Shown here: piece after piece, positions 18,783 through 27,764 of the stretch | How positions within the stretch are numbered: position 1 is the first letter of the stretch | Layout of the letters: every line of letters begins with the position of its first letter | NCBI RefSeq assembly: GCF_002101335.1 | Contig: NZ_CP020773.1 | Span: 1,116,001 to 1,180,000 of the forward strand | Source of the DNA: Staphylococcus lutrae | GTDB lineage: Bacteria; Bacillota; Bacilli; Staphylococcales; Staphylococcaceae | Length of the DNA stretch: 64,000 nt | Direction of reading: 5' to 3' | The notes under the pieces: generated by a model | Told to the model about the DNA's origin: nothing | Databases searched by the model: none | Seen by the model: only the letters and a program-made list of their open reading frames with translations | Translations under genes and position numbers: made by a program

Positions 18783-21290
18783 CTATTTATTATCCTTCTT
18801 TGTTTGACGAGGACGTCTCAATATGAATAGTCCCCCTAATAGCGCAAGTATCGATCCAATCAATGGTGTTTGCATTGTTTCCGCTTCACCTGTTTCAGGT
18901 AAACTTTCCTTCTTGTTCTTACTCATTGAATCCGATTTTGTATACGACACGACCTTTTTTATTGGATCATGATTCGGCTGCATCGGTTCACCTGGCTTTT
19001 CTGGTGTCGGATTCTCTGGATTACCTGGTTCACTTGGTTTTTCCGGTGTTGGATTCTCTGGGTTACTTGGTTCATTTGGCTTTTCCGGTGTTGGGCCTTC
19101 TGGGTTACCTGGTTCACTTGGTTTCTCTGGTGTCGGCTCAACTGTTGGTCGGTAGAACCCACTATCAATCGTCATATCATCCGCGTTATTGACTGTTACC
19201 GTCACTTCTTTTCCATCAGAATCGAATGCATCATTGCCGATGTCTTGTAATGTTGCCTCATATCCTTCTGGCGGATAGAACGTTACTTTATATTGACCAT
19301 TAACTAAATGTGTAAAGTGATACATTCCTTGTTCATCTGTCATTGTTTCTTCCGTTGTCCCATCTGCTTTCGTTAAAACGACTTTGACTCCCGCTATCCC
19401 TGGCTCGTTTTGGTCTTGAATACCGTTTTTATTTGTGTCTTCCCATACTTTATCGCCAATCGTATACGTTGGGTCTGGTACAACTCTGAATCCTCTGTCA
19501 ATCGACAAATCATCTGCATCATGAATCGTCACCGCAACGCGTTGCATATCCGAGTCGATTTCAGAATTCCCTACATGCACCTCAACTGGAACGAACTGTT
19601 TTCCAGCTGCATTCACAGTAGGATCTGTAAACTCAACGATATAATCACCATTGTTTAAATTCGAAAACAAGTAGTAGCCCTCTGCATCCGTCACTGTCGT
19701 TTGCAACACTTCATTTGTCTGAGGGTTTTTCAATGTCACTGTAACATTTGCAATGCCTTTATCCGCAATGTCTTGTACATTATTATGATTCACATCTTCC
19801 CAAACTCTGTTTCCTAAATTAAAATGCTTCTCCCCTTGACCGGACGCTGAACTTTTTAATGTCTCAATACGATTTTCTGAATAAACTGTTGTCCGTACAG
19901 TATTTTTTTCATCATTTCCTAATAAACTCACACGTTGTACTAGTGGCTGTGTCGATTTTAAATCTTGCATTCCTTTCGTGTACACGACATATCTTTTTGA
20001 AGTCACTTGCTCTGCAAATTTAATGGACACCATATCCGTGCCATTTGTATTATACGTCAATGTATAGTCTGTATGAGGCGTCAGTTCTAGTAACTTAGAA
20101 AAATCTGGCTTATAACTATCCGCTAAGGTCACACCGTCAGGCACTTCATAGACTTTAACGGTATCATTGCTTGCCACAACTGCACTGCTTGATTCAGGCA
20201 TTGTGTTATTGCCGTAGCCAAAAATTTTCACTTCCGGTTTACTGATTGTTTTCTTCAAAAGGTTCACGTACGCAACTTGCGAATATTCTCCCGATACAAA
20301 ATCAAACTCATCGAAAAACGAATTAATATTGACATTGTTTTCCGAAATCACGTCTTGATATTTCACATCGAATGTTCTTGAAGTCGTTTGTCCCGCAACG
20401 GTCACATCAACTTTTTGCGGCCCAGCTTGTTTGACTACATCTCTCTCAATATAACTCAACAAATTGAGCTGTGCAGATACGTTATTATGTTTGTCTACAA
20501 AATCAGTAAATGTATACGTCAACGTTCTTGTGTTTAAATCATATCGACCTGTCGCAATCAACTCTCCACCTGAATTATAAATACTTGGCGGTGTCGATCT
20601 ATTTTCAAAGAAGTCACTGATTTGAACATTGTTTGAATACTTGACTTCAAAAGTATCTCCCGCTTTAACTGAATCGTCTACGTTAAAATTGATTTGTGTT
20701 TCAAGATGGCCAAGTTGATGTGGATAAACGACACCGTCATTATCTCCATTGTTTTTATCTTTATCTGTGATCACCGTTTTAATATTCGATATACCCGACG
20801 TGTTGTCGACCGCTACCGTATGGATGGGTGGCGTATTAGACAATGCGACATGAGATGAAGATGCTTTTTCCGTTGTAGTCGGCACTGCAATAACTGCTTC
20901 TGATGCATTTTGGGAAGGCTGTGGCGCCTCTGTCGTCGTTGGACTTGTTGGCTTTACCTCTGTTGTTTCTGAAGGCGTTGGTGTAGGTGTTGGGGGTTGC
21001 GCTGCTGGCATGTCAGTTGCCACTGCTTGATTTGATGCCGTATTTGATGCCGGATTCGCTGGCATGTCTCCAGGCTGAGTCGTATCCTCAGATAGCATAT
21101 GCTTTTCGACTTGTCCTGCTTCCGGAACGGCCGCGCCCACGTCTCCTTCAGCTGCGTGCGCTTCTTTGGCATTGAGACCAAAAATTAAAGTCGCTCCAAT
21201 CAGTAAGGACGCTGTTCCTACTGTATATTTTCTTATCGCATAAGTATTCTGTTGATGCGCGAACACATCATCTTTTGCTTTGGTTTTCAT
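18783..21290 (-). CDS. LPETG-anchored Sdr-type MSCRAMM surface protein
   Basis: An 835-residue cell-wall protein. The YSIRK-type signal (YAIRKYTVGTASLLIGAT) has cleavage near AHAAE, followed by a low-complexity Pro/Thr/Ala A0 segment. An adhesin region to about residue 490 has the IgG-like N2/N3 pattern of MSCRAMMs. Two SdrD B-type repeats follow (NRVWEDVNHNNVQD and DKVWEDTNKNGIQD, each with Ca-binding-like acidic loops). The stalk is proline-rich with units of the type PTPEKPSEPGNPE rather than the SD repeats of SdrC/D/E, and it ends in an LPETGEA sortase motif, a hydrophobic helix and a basic tail. It probably binds a host matrix protein by dock-lock-latch; the ligand is unknown. AGGAGGG lies 9 bp before the ATG. 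Confidence 0.9.
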   Translation of the reverse strand: MKTKAKDDVFAHQQNTYAIRKYTVGTASLLIGATLIFGLNAKEAHAAEGDVGAAVPEAGQVEKHMLSEDTTQPGDMPANPASNTASNQAVATDMPAAQPPTPTPTPSETTEVKPTSPTTTEAPQPSQNASEAVIAVPTTTEKASSSHVALSNTPPIHTVAVDNTSGISNIKTVITDKDKNNGDNDGVVYPHQLGHLETQINFNVDDSVKAGDTFEVKYSNNVQISDFFENRSTPPSIYNSGGELIATGRYDLNTRTLTYTFTDFVDKHNNVSAQLNLLSYIERDVVKQAGPQKVDVTVAGQTTSRTFDVKYQDVISENNVNINSFFDEFDFVSGEYSQVAYVNLLKKTISKPEVKIFGYGNNTMPESSSAVVASNDTVKVYEVPDGVTLADSYKPDFSKLLELTPHTDYTLTYNTNGTDMVSIKFAEQVTSKRYVVYTKGMQDLKSTQPLVQRVSLLGNDEKNTVRTTVYSENRIETLKSSASGQGEKHFNLGNRVWEDVNHNNVQDIADKGIANVTVTLKNPQTNEVLQTTVTDAEGYYLFSNLNNGDYIVEFTDPTVNAAGKQFVPVEVHVGNSEIDSDMQRVAVTIHDADDLSIDRGFRVVPDPTYTIGDKVWEDTNKNGIQDQNEPGIAGVKVVLTKADGTTEETMTDEQGMYHFTHLVNGQYKVTFYPPEGYEATLQDIGNDAFDSDGKEVTVTVNNADDMTIDSGFYRPTVEPTPEKPSEPGNPEGPTPEKPNEPSNPENPTPEKPSEPGNPENPTPEKPGEPMQPNHDPIKKVVSYTKSDSMSKNKKESLPETGEAETMQTPLIGSILALLGGLFILRRPRQTKKDNK

Positions 21291-21498
21291 GTTGTAAAAC
21301 CCTCCTGTATTCGTTCGTTTTAATCAATATGATGTTTAACATGTATCGGTTTAATCTCATTTATTAATATTGAGATAAGGCAAAATCAGATACATCATTA
21401 AACCGCTTTCATAAATAAGTGCTAAAGGTTTTCGAAAATGACATTGGCTTATTTTAACGCCATCACTTGATGCAACAATGTTCTTAATTTTAAAAATA

Positions 21499-21819
21499 TT
21501 ATCGTTTTAAATGGGTTTCATATTTAGCAATTGTTTTATCATTTGTCTTTTTACGACTCATATGCAAATAAGAAAAGTGATGTTTTAGATGTTGTCTATC
21601 AACATTCAAATAATAACTGTCGGTAATATGATTGTAGATAATGGGATCATCCAAAATATGCCAATTGTCACTCTCATGGATGTAGTTACGAATATGTGCG
21701 ATATCTCTTTGTATCGTTCTAGAGCTCACCCCCCATTCATTTGCCATATACATTTTGTTAATTTCTTTGCCTAAAATCAAATCAGTATAAATTGAAAGTA
21801 ATCGATAAGGTTGATTCAT
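21499..21819 (-). CDS. Small HTH (DeoR/YafY-like) DNA-binding protein without effector domain
   Basis: A 106-residue protein preceded by GGAGGAG. Residues about 5-50 form an N-terminal winged HTH of the type found in YafY/WYL regulators, with the recognition helix in WGVSSRTIQRDIAHIR. The rest (DDPIIYNHITDSYYLNV and a basic tail) is too short for a WYL or PTS effector domain. It could be a truncated regulator or a genuine small staphylococcal family; the clean start and stop favour an intact small gene. It lies alone between the Sdr-like adhesin and the FMN reductase. The target is unknown. Confidence 0.65.
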   Translation of the reverse strand: MNQPYRLLSIYTDLILGKEINKMYMANEWGVSSRTIQRDIAHIRNYIHESDNWHILDDPIIYNHITDSYYLNVDRQHLKHHFSYLHMSRKKTNDKTIAKYETHLKR

Positions 21820-22190
21820 ACACTCCTCCTCATAACATATTTATATTGTAATAAATAAGATGGACATATTATGTCATTAATAATATATAGATAAATAAAC
21901 TTCAAGTTAATGCTTAAGTCATTAAGTATGTATTTTTTATAAAATTAAAACAAAAAAATTATTGTAGTATGTTTTTATGCGCGCCATTGACCCGTATCTC
22001 AATCTCCACACTTTTTAAAGCTAGGAATTACATTTAAGTCGATAGCGCAGCAATTTTTAATACGAATGGACGCGTTCGTTTGACTGAAATTTTTGTTTTT
22101 AAAATGCTATACTGATAGATAGCAATAGATTGACATCCTTATTAGGCACGTGTCATGTCATAATGAGGGATTTCAAAGGAGGTTTTTTTA
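21820..22190. other. Intergenic region before the FMN reductase
   Basis: An AT-rich 371-bp gap between divergently oriented genes. The only clear element is the strong AAAGGAGG site at 22176-22182 that serves the GTG start at 22191. No ORF or RNA is supported. Confidence 0.5.
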
Positions 22191-22730
22191 GTGGTAAAAG
22201 TAACAATTATTGCAGGGGGTCACAAAGTTGCATCTCGTTTGACAGGGGTGATCGAATATACAGAACGTTATCTCAACCAAGCGGAGATTGAGACAGAAGT
22301 CATTCAAGTCCATCAACTCGATGCAAAAGCACTGATTACTGCTGATTTTTCAAATGCCTCTATTACCGCTACGCATCAAGCAATCGAGGAATCAGAAGGC
22401 ATTATCATCATTTCTCCAGTTTTCAAAGCAGCGTATTCTGGTATTTTAAAAACATATCTAGATTTATTACCACGCCGCGTTTTTACCGGTAAGACCGTCT
22501 TGCCTTTAGCCGTCGGGGGTTCTTTTGCACACGTCTTGGCGATGCAATATAGTCTCGATCCAGTCATTAAAGAACTGGGGGCAGATACGATTCATAAAGG
22601 CCGCTTCATTTTAGACCAACACATCTCTTACAATGATGACGGTAGTTATCACTTTGATCGCGAAGCAGATGAAGCGTTGAGTAAGACACTCAAAAAATTT
22701 GTAGACGATAAATCGACGGTTAAAAGCTAA
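22191..22730 (+). CDS. NAD(P)H-dependent FMN reductase (SsuE-like)
   Basis: A 179-residue flavodoxin-like reductase. The phosphate-binding loop is IIAGGHKVASRLTG near the N-terminus, and the family block IIIISPVFKAAYSGILKTYLDLLP is at about 77-100. It then has the VLPLAVGGS segment. SsuE-type enzymes supply reduced FMN to two-component monooxygenases such as SsuD, but no ssuD or ssuABC is in the window, so the partner is unknown. The start is GTG, fixed by AAAGGAGG with 8-bp spacing. It is monocistronic with its own terminator. Confidence 0.85.
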   Translation: MVKVTIIAGGHKVASRLTGVIEYTERYLNQAEIETEVIQVHQLDAKALITADFSNASITATHQAIEESEGIIIISPVFKAAYSGILKTYLDLLPRRVFTGKTVLPLAVGGSFAHVLAMQYSLDPVIKELGADTIHKGRFILDQHISYNDDGSYHFDREADEALSKTLKKFVDDKSTVKS

Positions 22731-22765
22731 TCGTCTCACATCGGGGACATGCACTTTTAACCATT

Positions 22766-22805
22766 AAAAGCCGTTAAACGCCAACGCGCATTTTAACGGC
22801 TTTTT
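22766..22805 (+). terminator. Terminator after FMN reductase
   Basis: A 13-bp stem AAAAGCCGTTAAA with its complement and a T-run. Confidence 0.85.
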
Positions 22806-22859
22806 CCTATTCACAAATCACATAATTATAGGCGCCTCCCCTTTTAGAGCCTATCTATA

Positions 22860-22905
22860 AAAAAGACCCGATTAAATGTAGTGAACACTTAATCGAGTCT
22901 TTTTA
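22860..22905 (-). terminator. Terminator after the TetR gene (bidirectional-looking)
   Basis: Stem AAAAAGAC-CGATTAA against TTAATCG-GTCTTTTT gives T-runs on either strand. It lies just downstream of the minus-strand TetR stop. Confidence 0.75.
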
Positions 22906-22911
22906 GTGACA

Positions 22912-23487
22912 TTATTTTAAATATATTTCTAATAATTTATTCAAATACTTTTCTTTTGAATAGCCCCGAGTGAATCGTTCAAACAAGTAGACATCAGAAG
23001 AAAATCCGTTTAACAATAAGTCCAATTTCAATTGAACATCTGTCATTTCATCTTGTTTCGCGATTTCGTTTTCTAAAATCCGATATAAGTCATGATAAAA
23101 AGGCGCCGCACTAAATGAGTTTTCTTTCAAACCATGTTTTTCAATAAAACTCAGCAAATTCAAATTGCGCTCTTTAAACTTAATAAAGATCTCAAGCACC
23201 CCATAAATTCTATCGTACATGGATGCTTCACTATACGCGGCTAAAAAAGATTCAATTTCATCAAACATATCACTGATTTGATCGTTAATGACGGCTTGGC
23301 AAAGCAATGATTTACTCGCAAAATGGCGATATAGGGTGCCAACACCGACCTCAGCACGTTTCGCAATCGCTGTCATATTGATAGATTCCAAGTCACTATT
23401 TTCATGTAACATTTGTGAGACTGTCATTAAAATCTTCTTTTTATTGCGTCGGGCATCTAACCGCTTTGTCTTTTCCTGATTTTTCAT
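22912..23487 (-). CDS. TetR/AcrR-family transcriptional regulator
   Basis: A 191-residue TetR regulator. The N-terminal HTH spans about residues 15-60 with the signature NMTAIAKRAEVGVGTLYRHFASKS; the C-terminal part is an all-helical ligand domain typical of drug-responsive members. It lies 15 bp downstream of the arylamine N-acetyltransferase gene on the same strand, so both are probably co-transcribed from the divergent promoter region at 24.3 kb. The palindrome there is its most likely operator. It probably represses its own operon and the divergent MFS operon. The inducing ligand is unknown, perhaps an aromatic amine given the neighbours. Confidence 0.88.
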   Translation of the reverse strand: MKNQEKTKRLDARRNKKKILMTVSQMLHENSDLESINMTAIAKRAEVGVGTLYRHFASKSLLCQAVINDQISDMFDEIESFLAAYSEASMYDRIYGVLEIFIKFKERNLNLLSFIEKHGLKENSFSAAPFYHDLYRILENEIAKQDEMTDVQLKLDLLLNGFSSDVYLFERFTRGYSKEKYLNKLLEIYLK

Positions 23488-23502
23488 CGTGTTACATTCC
23501 TT

Positions 23503-24294
23503 TTATTCTGCTTCAATTTTTTCTAGTCGATCCACCTTCAAATCGATACCGAAATGCGTGTTTAACAATTGACGGTAATTCTCTTTTGTCACGGGTGATT
23601 TTCGTTTTCCTTCTTCATCCGTGACAGTAAAATTTTGATGAGACAATGTCACTCTTCCAACTGAAGTCGGCATCGTCACAATCAAACGTTTCACAAAGAC
23701 GGATTCTGGATTTTTTGAATTATACTCTATTTTATCATCAAAGTAGTCTAAATTTCTCGCTTTATTTGTCACTTCATATTTTGTTTGCCATGCGTCATCT
23801 ACCCATTTCTGAACACGAATCATCCCTTGACCACTCACAGCTCGATACGTTCCATTTGTATCATCGACCGTGTCTTCACCGTGTTCTGTGACATGCATGA
23901 CTTTAACCGGTAAATCACCAAATCCAACGTCCACAATATACGTTTCGCCTTCAAGATCGACAGCCAATGACATATGAGAGTCTTCTCTGCTGCGACCACC
24001 CCCCGGCGTATGAATCGTCCCCGCAAGGAAATACGGTTCAAAGCCTTTTGCTTCTAAATACGCTTTAAAAAAGGTATTCATCTCATAGCAGTATCCCCCT
24101 CTATGTTGTTCCACAAATTTTTCATATAAATCATTAATATCTGTAGAAATCTCAACACCATTTTGAACATCTAAATTTTCAAATGGGATATGTTGCATAA
24201 AATGGCGAAGGTAATAATCCAACGCTTCAACGCGCGTCTCAAATTGTTTATTTTGATCCACTGCGATTCTTTCATCTATTTTTTGTACATCCAT
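23503..24294 (-). CDS. nat: Arylamine N-acetyltransferase
   Basis: A cytosolic NAT-family enzyme of 263 residues that transfers acetyl from acetyl-CoA to arylamines, hydrazines or related acceptors. The catalytic triad is visible: Cys in RGGYCYEMN (about residue 70), His in SHMSLAV and Asp in VDVGFGD. ATG 24294 is preferred because the GGGGAGG ribosome site lies 10 bp upstream; an in-frame upstream ATG would put that site inside the gene. It is followed closely by the TetR gene. With the divergent efflux pump and amidohydrolase it suggests a module for aromatic amine or xenobiotic detoxification. Confidence 0.9.
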   Translation of the reverse strand: MDVQKIDERIAVDQNKQFETRVEALDYYLRHFMQHIPFENLDVQNGVEISTDINDLYEKFVEQHRGGYCYEMNTFFKAYLEAKGFEPYFLAGTIHTPGGGRSREDSHMSLAVDLEGETYIVDVGFGDLPVKVMHVTEHGEDTVDDTNGTYRAVSGQGMIRVQKWVDDAWQTKYEVTNKARNLDYFDDKIEYNSKNPESVFVKRLIVTMPTSVGRVTLSHQNFTVTDEEGKRKSPVTKENYRQLLNTHFGIDLKVDRLEKIEAE

Positions 24295-24352
24295 AATATG
24301 ATGCCCTCCCCCTATCATGTTAATGACACTATCATATCTGTAAAAGATTCAT

Positions 24353-24382
24353 TTGACAAATGGAATGCATTCCGCTTAAAAT
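24353..24382 (+). promoter_or_regulatory. Promoter of MFS operon with embedded palindromic operator
   Basis: A TTGACA -35 lies at 24353-24358 and TTAAAA/TAAAAT 17-18 bp downstream can serve as -10. The perfect 12-bp palindrome GGAATGCATTCC (24362-24373) fills the spacer, the classical place for a repressor. The neighbouring TetR protein is the obvious candidate. The site lies 68 bp upstream of nat and 51 bp upstream of the MFS start. Confidence 0.6.
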
Positions 24383-24423
24383 AAGTGATAGTTAATTCCG
24401 TTTATAAAGGAGCGTCTTCAGAT

Positions 24424-25809
24424 ATGTCTCAAATCAATTCGAAATCCCACTATATGCCAGCTGTCATTGTAATGATATTGGGGGCTTTTATCGCAGTACT
24501 TAACCAAACATTACTCACAACTGTACTTCCTGAAATTATGCGGGATTTTAGTCTCACAAGTTCTACTGCTCAGTGGCTCACCACGATCTTTATGCTTGTC
24601 AACGGTATTATGATTCCAATCACAGCGTATTTAACACAGCGCTTTTCATTGAGAAAATTATTTATGACCGCGCTCACTTTGTTCATTTTGGGATCATTAT
24701 TATGTATGTTAGCGCCACAATTCGTCATTATTCTTGTCGGACGTGCCATTCAAGCGATGGGCGCAGGGATTTTAATGCCATTAACGCAAATGTTTTTATT
24801 CCTCGTCTTCCCAGTAGAGAAACGTGGGATGGCAATGGGGCTTTTCGGACTGGTTATCGGATTTGCACCCGCGATTGGTCCTACCGCGTCAGGATGGTTC
24901 GTTAATCTATTCAATTGGCGTTATCTGTTCTTAATCATTTTAGTTTTCTCAGCCATTGTATTACTCTTTGGCTACTTTAAAATGATGAACTTAACCGAAC
25001 TCAGTAAGCCGTCATTGGATATCTTGTCTGTCATATTTTCTACATTAGGTTTTGGTGGATTATTATTTGGCTTTAGTTTAGCGGGACAGCTCGGTTGGCG
25101 TAATCCTATCGTCTATATGACAATTATTATTGCCATCGTCATTTTAGTGGTATTTGTCCGTCGTCAATTGAAACTGGAACAGCCGATGCTAGAAATGCGT
25201 GTTTTTCAATATCGCTCGTTTACCATTCCAATCGGCCTTGTCATCTTAATGTTTTTAATGTTTATTGGGACATTAACGATTTTACCGATTTACATGCAAA
25301 CGATGCGAGGCCTTACACCGCTACAATCCGGACTCATCTTATTACCTGGTGGACTTGTCATGGGCTTACTCGCTCCTGTAGCAGGCAATCTCTACGACAA
25401 AATAGGCGGCCGTGTATTGGCGCTTTCCGGCATGCTCTTTATCTTTATTGGCGCGATTCTCCTTTCATTTTTACAAGCAGATTCGTCGATATTCTATATC
25501 ATTAGCGCATTTTTAATTCTTATGCTTGGAAATGCCGGCATCATGGTTCCGATGACGACTGAAGGATTGAATGCCCTACCTAAAACATTCATTCCACATG
25601 GAACAGCAATGAATAACACGTTGAGACAGATTTCAGCTGCCATTGGGACGGGGTTACTCGTTACATTAATGTCACAACTCGCCGCGACATATGATGGGCC
25701 GTCAGTGATGGGCAATATTTTCGGTTTGCAATGGACATATCGCATCGTTGCTGCACTCAGTGTCGTTGGTATCATCATGGCATTCAAAGTTTCAAAAAAA
25801 CATTCTTAA
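24424..25809 (+). CDS. MFS drug:H+ antiporter, DHA2 (EmrB/QacA) family
   Basis: A 461-residue polytopic membrane protein. It shows the DHA2 start AVLNQTLLTTVLPEIMRDF, a motif-A-like loop GRAIQAMGAGILMPLTQ, and the antiporter motif C region GLVIGFAPAIGPTASGWFV at about 140-160. The length allows 12-14 helices, as in LmrB/EmrB relatives. AAAGGAG precedes ATG 24424; the longer GTG-initiated frame has no ribosome site. It is the first gene of a three-gene operon with the DoxX-like protein (21 bp downstream) and the amidohydrolase. The substrate is unknown. Confidence 0.9.
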   Translation: MSQINSKSHYMPAVIVMILGAFIAVLNQTLLTTVLPEIMRDFSLTSSTAQWLTTIFMLVNGIMIPITAYLTQRFSLRKLFMTALTLFILGSLLCMLAPQFVIILVGRAIQAMGAGILMPLTQMFLFLVFPVEKRGMAMGLFGLVIGFAPAIGPTASGWFVNLFNWRYLFLIILVFSAIVLLFGYFKMMNLTELSKPSLDILSVIFSTLGFGGLLFGFSLAGQLGWRNPIVYMTIIIAIVILVVFVRRQLKLEQPMLEMRVFQYRSFTIPIGLVILMFLMFIGTLTILPIYMQTMRGLTPLQSGLILLPGGLVMGLLAPVAGNLYDKIGGRVLALSGMLFIFIGAILLSFLQADSSIFYIISAFLILMLGNAGIMVPMTTEGLNALPKTFIPHGTAMNNTLRQISAAIGTGLLVTLMSQLAATYDGPSVMGNIFGLQWTYRIVAALSVVGIIMAFKVSKKHS

Positions 25810-25830
25810 AACATTTCGGAGGGAAATCGC

Positions 25831-26190
25831 ATGTTATTAAATCATGTTATTAATGCTTACGTTGCAAGAGATATTATCAAAAGTGGTTTACCAAAAGTAA
25901 AAAGTGATGAAAAAATGGCCACAGAATTAAAGGAAGCGTTCAATATTGATCGTGAACTGATGCAAATTGCAGGAATTTTTGAAGTTGTGGGCTCTATCCT
26001 ATTGTTGACTTCATCGTTTGGTAAAGCAGGGATTAAACTTGTTCGTCTCGGTGCAATCATGATTAACATTATTATGGGTGTCGCAATGTTTCAACATTTA
26101 AAAGCTGGTCATGGTGTTAAATCAACACAAGCAGCTGGAAAATATTTTCTTTTAAATACTTTAACGCTAATTGATAGTTTTAAAAAGTAA
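25831..26190 (+). CDS. DoxX-like small membrane protein
   Basis: A 119-residue protein with three or four hydrophobic segments (IAGIFEVVGSILLLTSSFG, LVRLGAIMINIIMGVAMF) in DoxX-like arrangement. It follows the MFS gene by 21 bp behind a GGAGGG site. The role is unknown; DoxX-family proteins recur next to oxidoreductases and xenobiotic modules. A large hairpin separates it from the amidohydrolase. Confidence 0.7.
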   Translation: MLLNHVINAYVARDIIKSGLPKVKSDEKMATELKEAFNIDRELMQIAGIFEVVGSILLLTSSFGKAGIKLVRLGAIMINIIMGVAMFQHLKAGHGVKSTQAAGKYFLLNTLTLIDSFKK

Positions 26191-26212
26191 AAAAGGGTAA
26201 TACTAAATGATA

Positions 26213-26275
26213 AGGGGAGGCCGATCCATATCGTAAAAATGCGGACATTCATTCCGACTTTGCTCAGCCTCCCCT
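26213..26275 (+). other. Intercistronic hairpin between DoxX-like gene and amidohydrolase
   Basis: The arms AGGGGAGGC (26213-26221) and GCCTCCCCT (26267-26275) are perfectly complementary. They enclose 45 nt that contains a smaller CGGA/TCCG stem. There is no T-run, so it is not a standard terminator. It may set the mRNA ratio by processing or stabilisation, or bind a regulator. Confidence 0.5.
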
Positions 26276-26313
26276 GTCGTTATTGAATAAAAAATTAAAG
26301 GAGCTGAATCAAA

Positions 26314-27291
26314 ATGACAGCGACTAAAAAAGCAATCGATACACACGCACATCTATGGAGTGAAGCCTATCTTGAAAGACTCGGAAAACTCGGTAGTCAA
26401 GGCACAGAAGTAGCAAAAGGCATCAACCAATCTGAAACAGATGAAGACCTACAAAAACGCTTTAAAATGATGGATGATGCGGGTGTAGGCAAACAAATCA
26501 TTTCTGCCACACCACAATCGCCACAATGGGGCACAAAAGAAGAAGCAAAACAATCTGCAAAAATGATTAATGACTTATATGAATCACTCGTTCAAAAATA
26601 TCCAGACCGCTTCTTAGCTTACGGTGCTGTCTCTTTACCTTATATTGATCAAGCCATCGAAGAAGCACGTACATTACTCGCTAAAGATGAATTTATCGGC
26701 ATTGCCATTCCTACGCTCATCAAAGATAAAATTTCCGTTGCAGATTTGCAATTCGAAGCTTTTTTCGAAGCAATGAATGACCTCAAAGCCACACTTTACA
26801 TTCACCCAACTGGTTGCGGCGCACAATCTCCAATGATTAATGACTACCAATTACATTGGGTCATCGGTGCACCGTTAGAAGCAACTTTCACTGCATTACA
26901 TTTGTTGAAAAATAGAATCCCACAAAAATATCCAAATATTAAATTTCATATTTCTCATTTGGGAGGCGCCTTACCTTTCTTTATTCAACGTATTGAAGAT
27001 AATTATGAAGATTGGAATGCTTTTGAGGATAGTCCATGGGAAATTTTAAACCGTCAATTTTACTATGATACTGCGAATTTCCATGCGCCTTCATTAATTA
27101 ACACGATGGACTCATTCGGTGCTGACCATCTCATGATGGGGAGCGACTTCCCATACTTCCAAGACGAAAAATATACGCGTGCCGTAACCTATATTAAAAA
27201 TTCAGGTATTGATCCTGATAAAATTGATGGCATTTTATATGGCAACGCCATTCGCTTTTTTGAGATTGATCACCCTCATGAATCGCACTAA
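26314..27291 (+). CDS. Amidohydrolase-2 family metal-dependent hydrolase/decarboxylase (ACMSD-like)
   Basis: A 325-residue TIM-barrel protein of the ACMSD/gamma-resorcylate decarboxylase branch. The N-terminal metal motif is DTHAHLW (about 9-15), followed by YIHPTGC with a barrel His near 165, then FHISHLGGALPF with the second metal His near 215, and the C-terminal metal Asp in MGSDFPYFQ near 275. Relatives decarboxylate or hydrolyse aromatic acids; the exact substrate is unknown. It is the last gene of the MFS operon with an AAAGGAG site. Linked to nat and efflux, it suggests breakdown of an aromatic compound. Confidence 0.82.
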   Translation: MTATKKAIDTHAHLWSEAYLERLGKLGSQGTEVAKGINQSETDEDLQKRFKMMDDAGVGKQIISATPQSPQWGTKEEAKQSAKMINDLYESLVQKYPDRFLAYGAVSLPYIDQAIEEARTLLAKDEFIGIAIPTLIKDKISVADLQFEAFFEAMNDLKATLYIHPTGCGAQSPMINDYQLHWVIGAPLEATFTALHLLKNRIPQKYPNIKFHISHLGGALPFFIQRIEDNYEDWNAFEDSPWEILNRQFYYDTANFHAPSLINTMDSFGADHLMMGSDFPYFQDEKYTRAVTYIKNSGIDPDKIDGILYGNAIRFFEIDHPHESH

Positions 27292-27764
27292 ACACCAACG
27301 CAGGCCCTAACGATTAATCACATGTATGTTTTTAGAGGTGACTCGACTTCTCCACGCCACATTTAGTTTGTGTGGGAAGTCAGCCTACACTCTACACGCA
27401 CACATTCCCATGCGTTTAAACATGCCACGTCCCTATTGATATATCAACTGTATGCTTCATCTATGATTACTAGTGTGATGTCATTGCATCATTTGGACTT
27501 CACTTGTACCTTTTAACACAAGAAGCACGATAGGGTCATGAAAATGATCCACTGAAGGACAATCGCTTAAAATTGCGTATAAAAAAGGGCATCTATCAAT
27601 ATTTGACCATTCATAGATGCAACCTCTTCACATGATTTTGATTCTCTTTGTATTCTTTAAGTCATTCCCCAAAGAATACAATCATTCCAGACTAATATTT
27701 GTCGATTTTACAGTGCCACCTGAGCCATCAGTTGGCACGATTCTATACATTTTGAAACCATCTC
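27292..27764. other. Intergenic region between amidohydrolase and merA
   Basis: A 473-bp gap between converging genes. It contains an imperfect hairpin at about 27347-27384 (GACTTC...GAAGTC with inner CCAC/GTGG pairing) and a GCATCTAT/ATAGATGC stem at about 27588-27621 that may terminate merA or the amidohydrolase. No ORF is supported. Confidence 0.45.
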
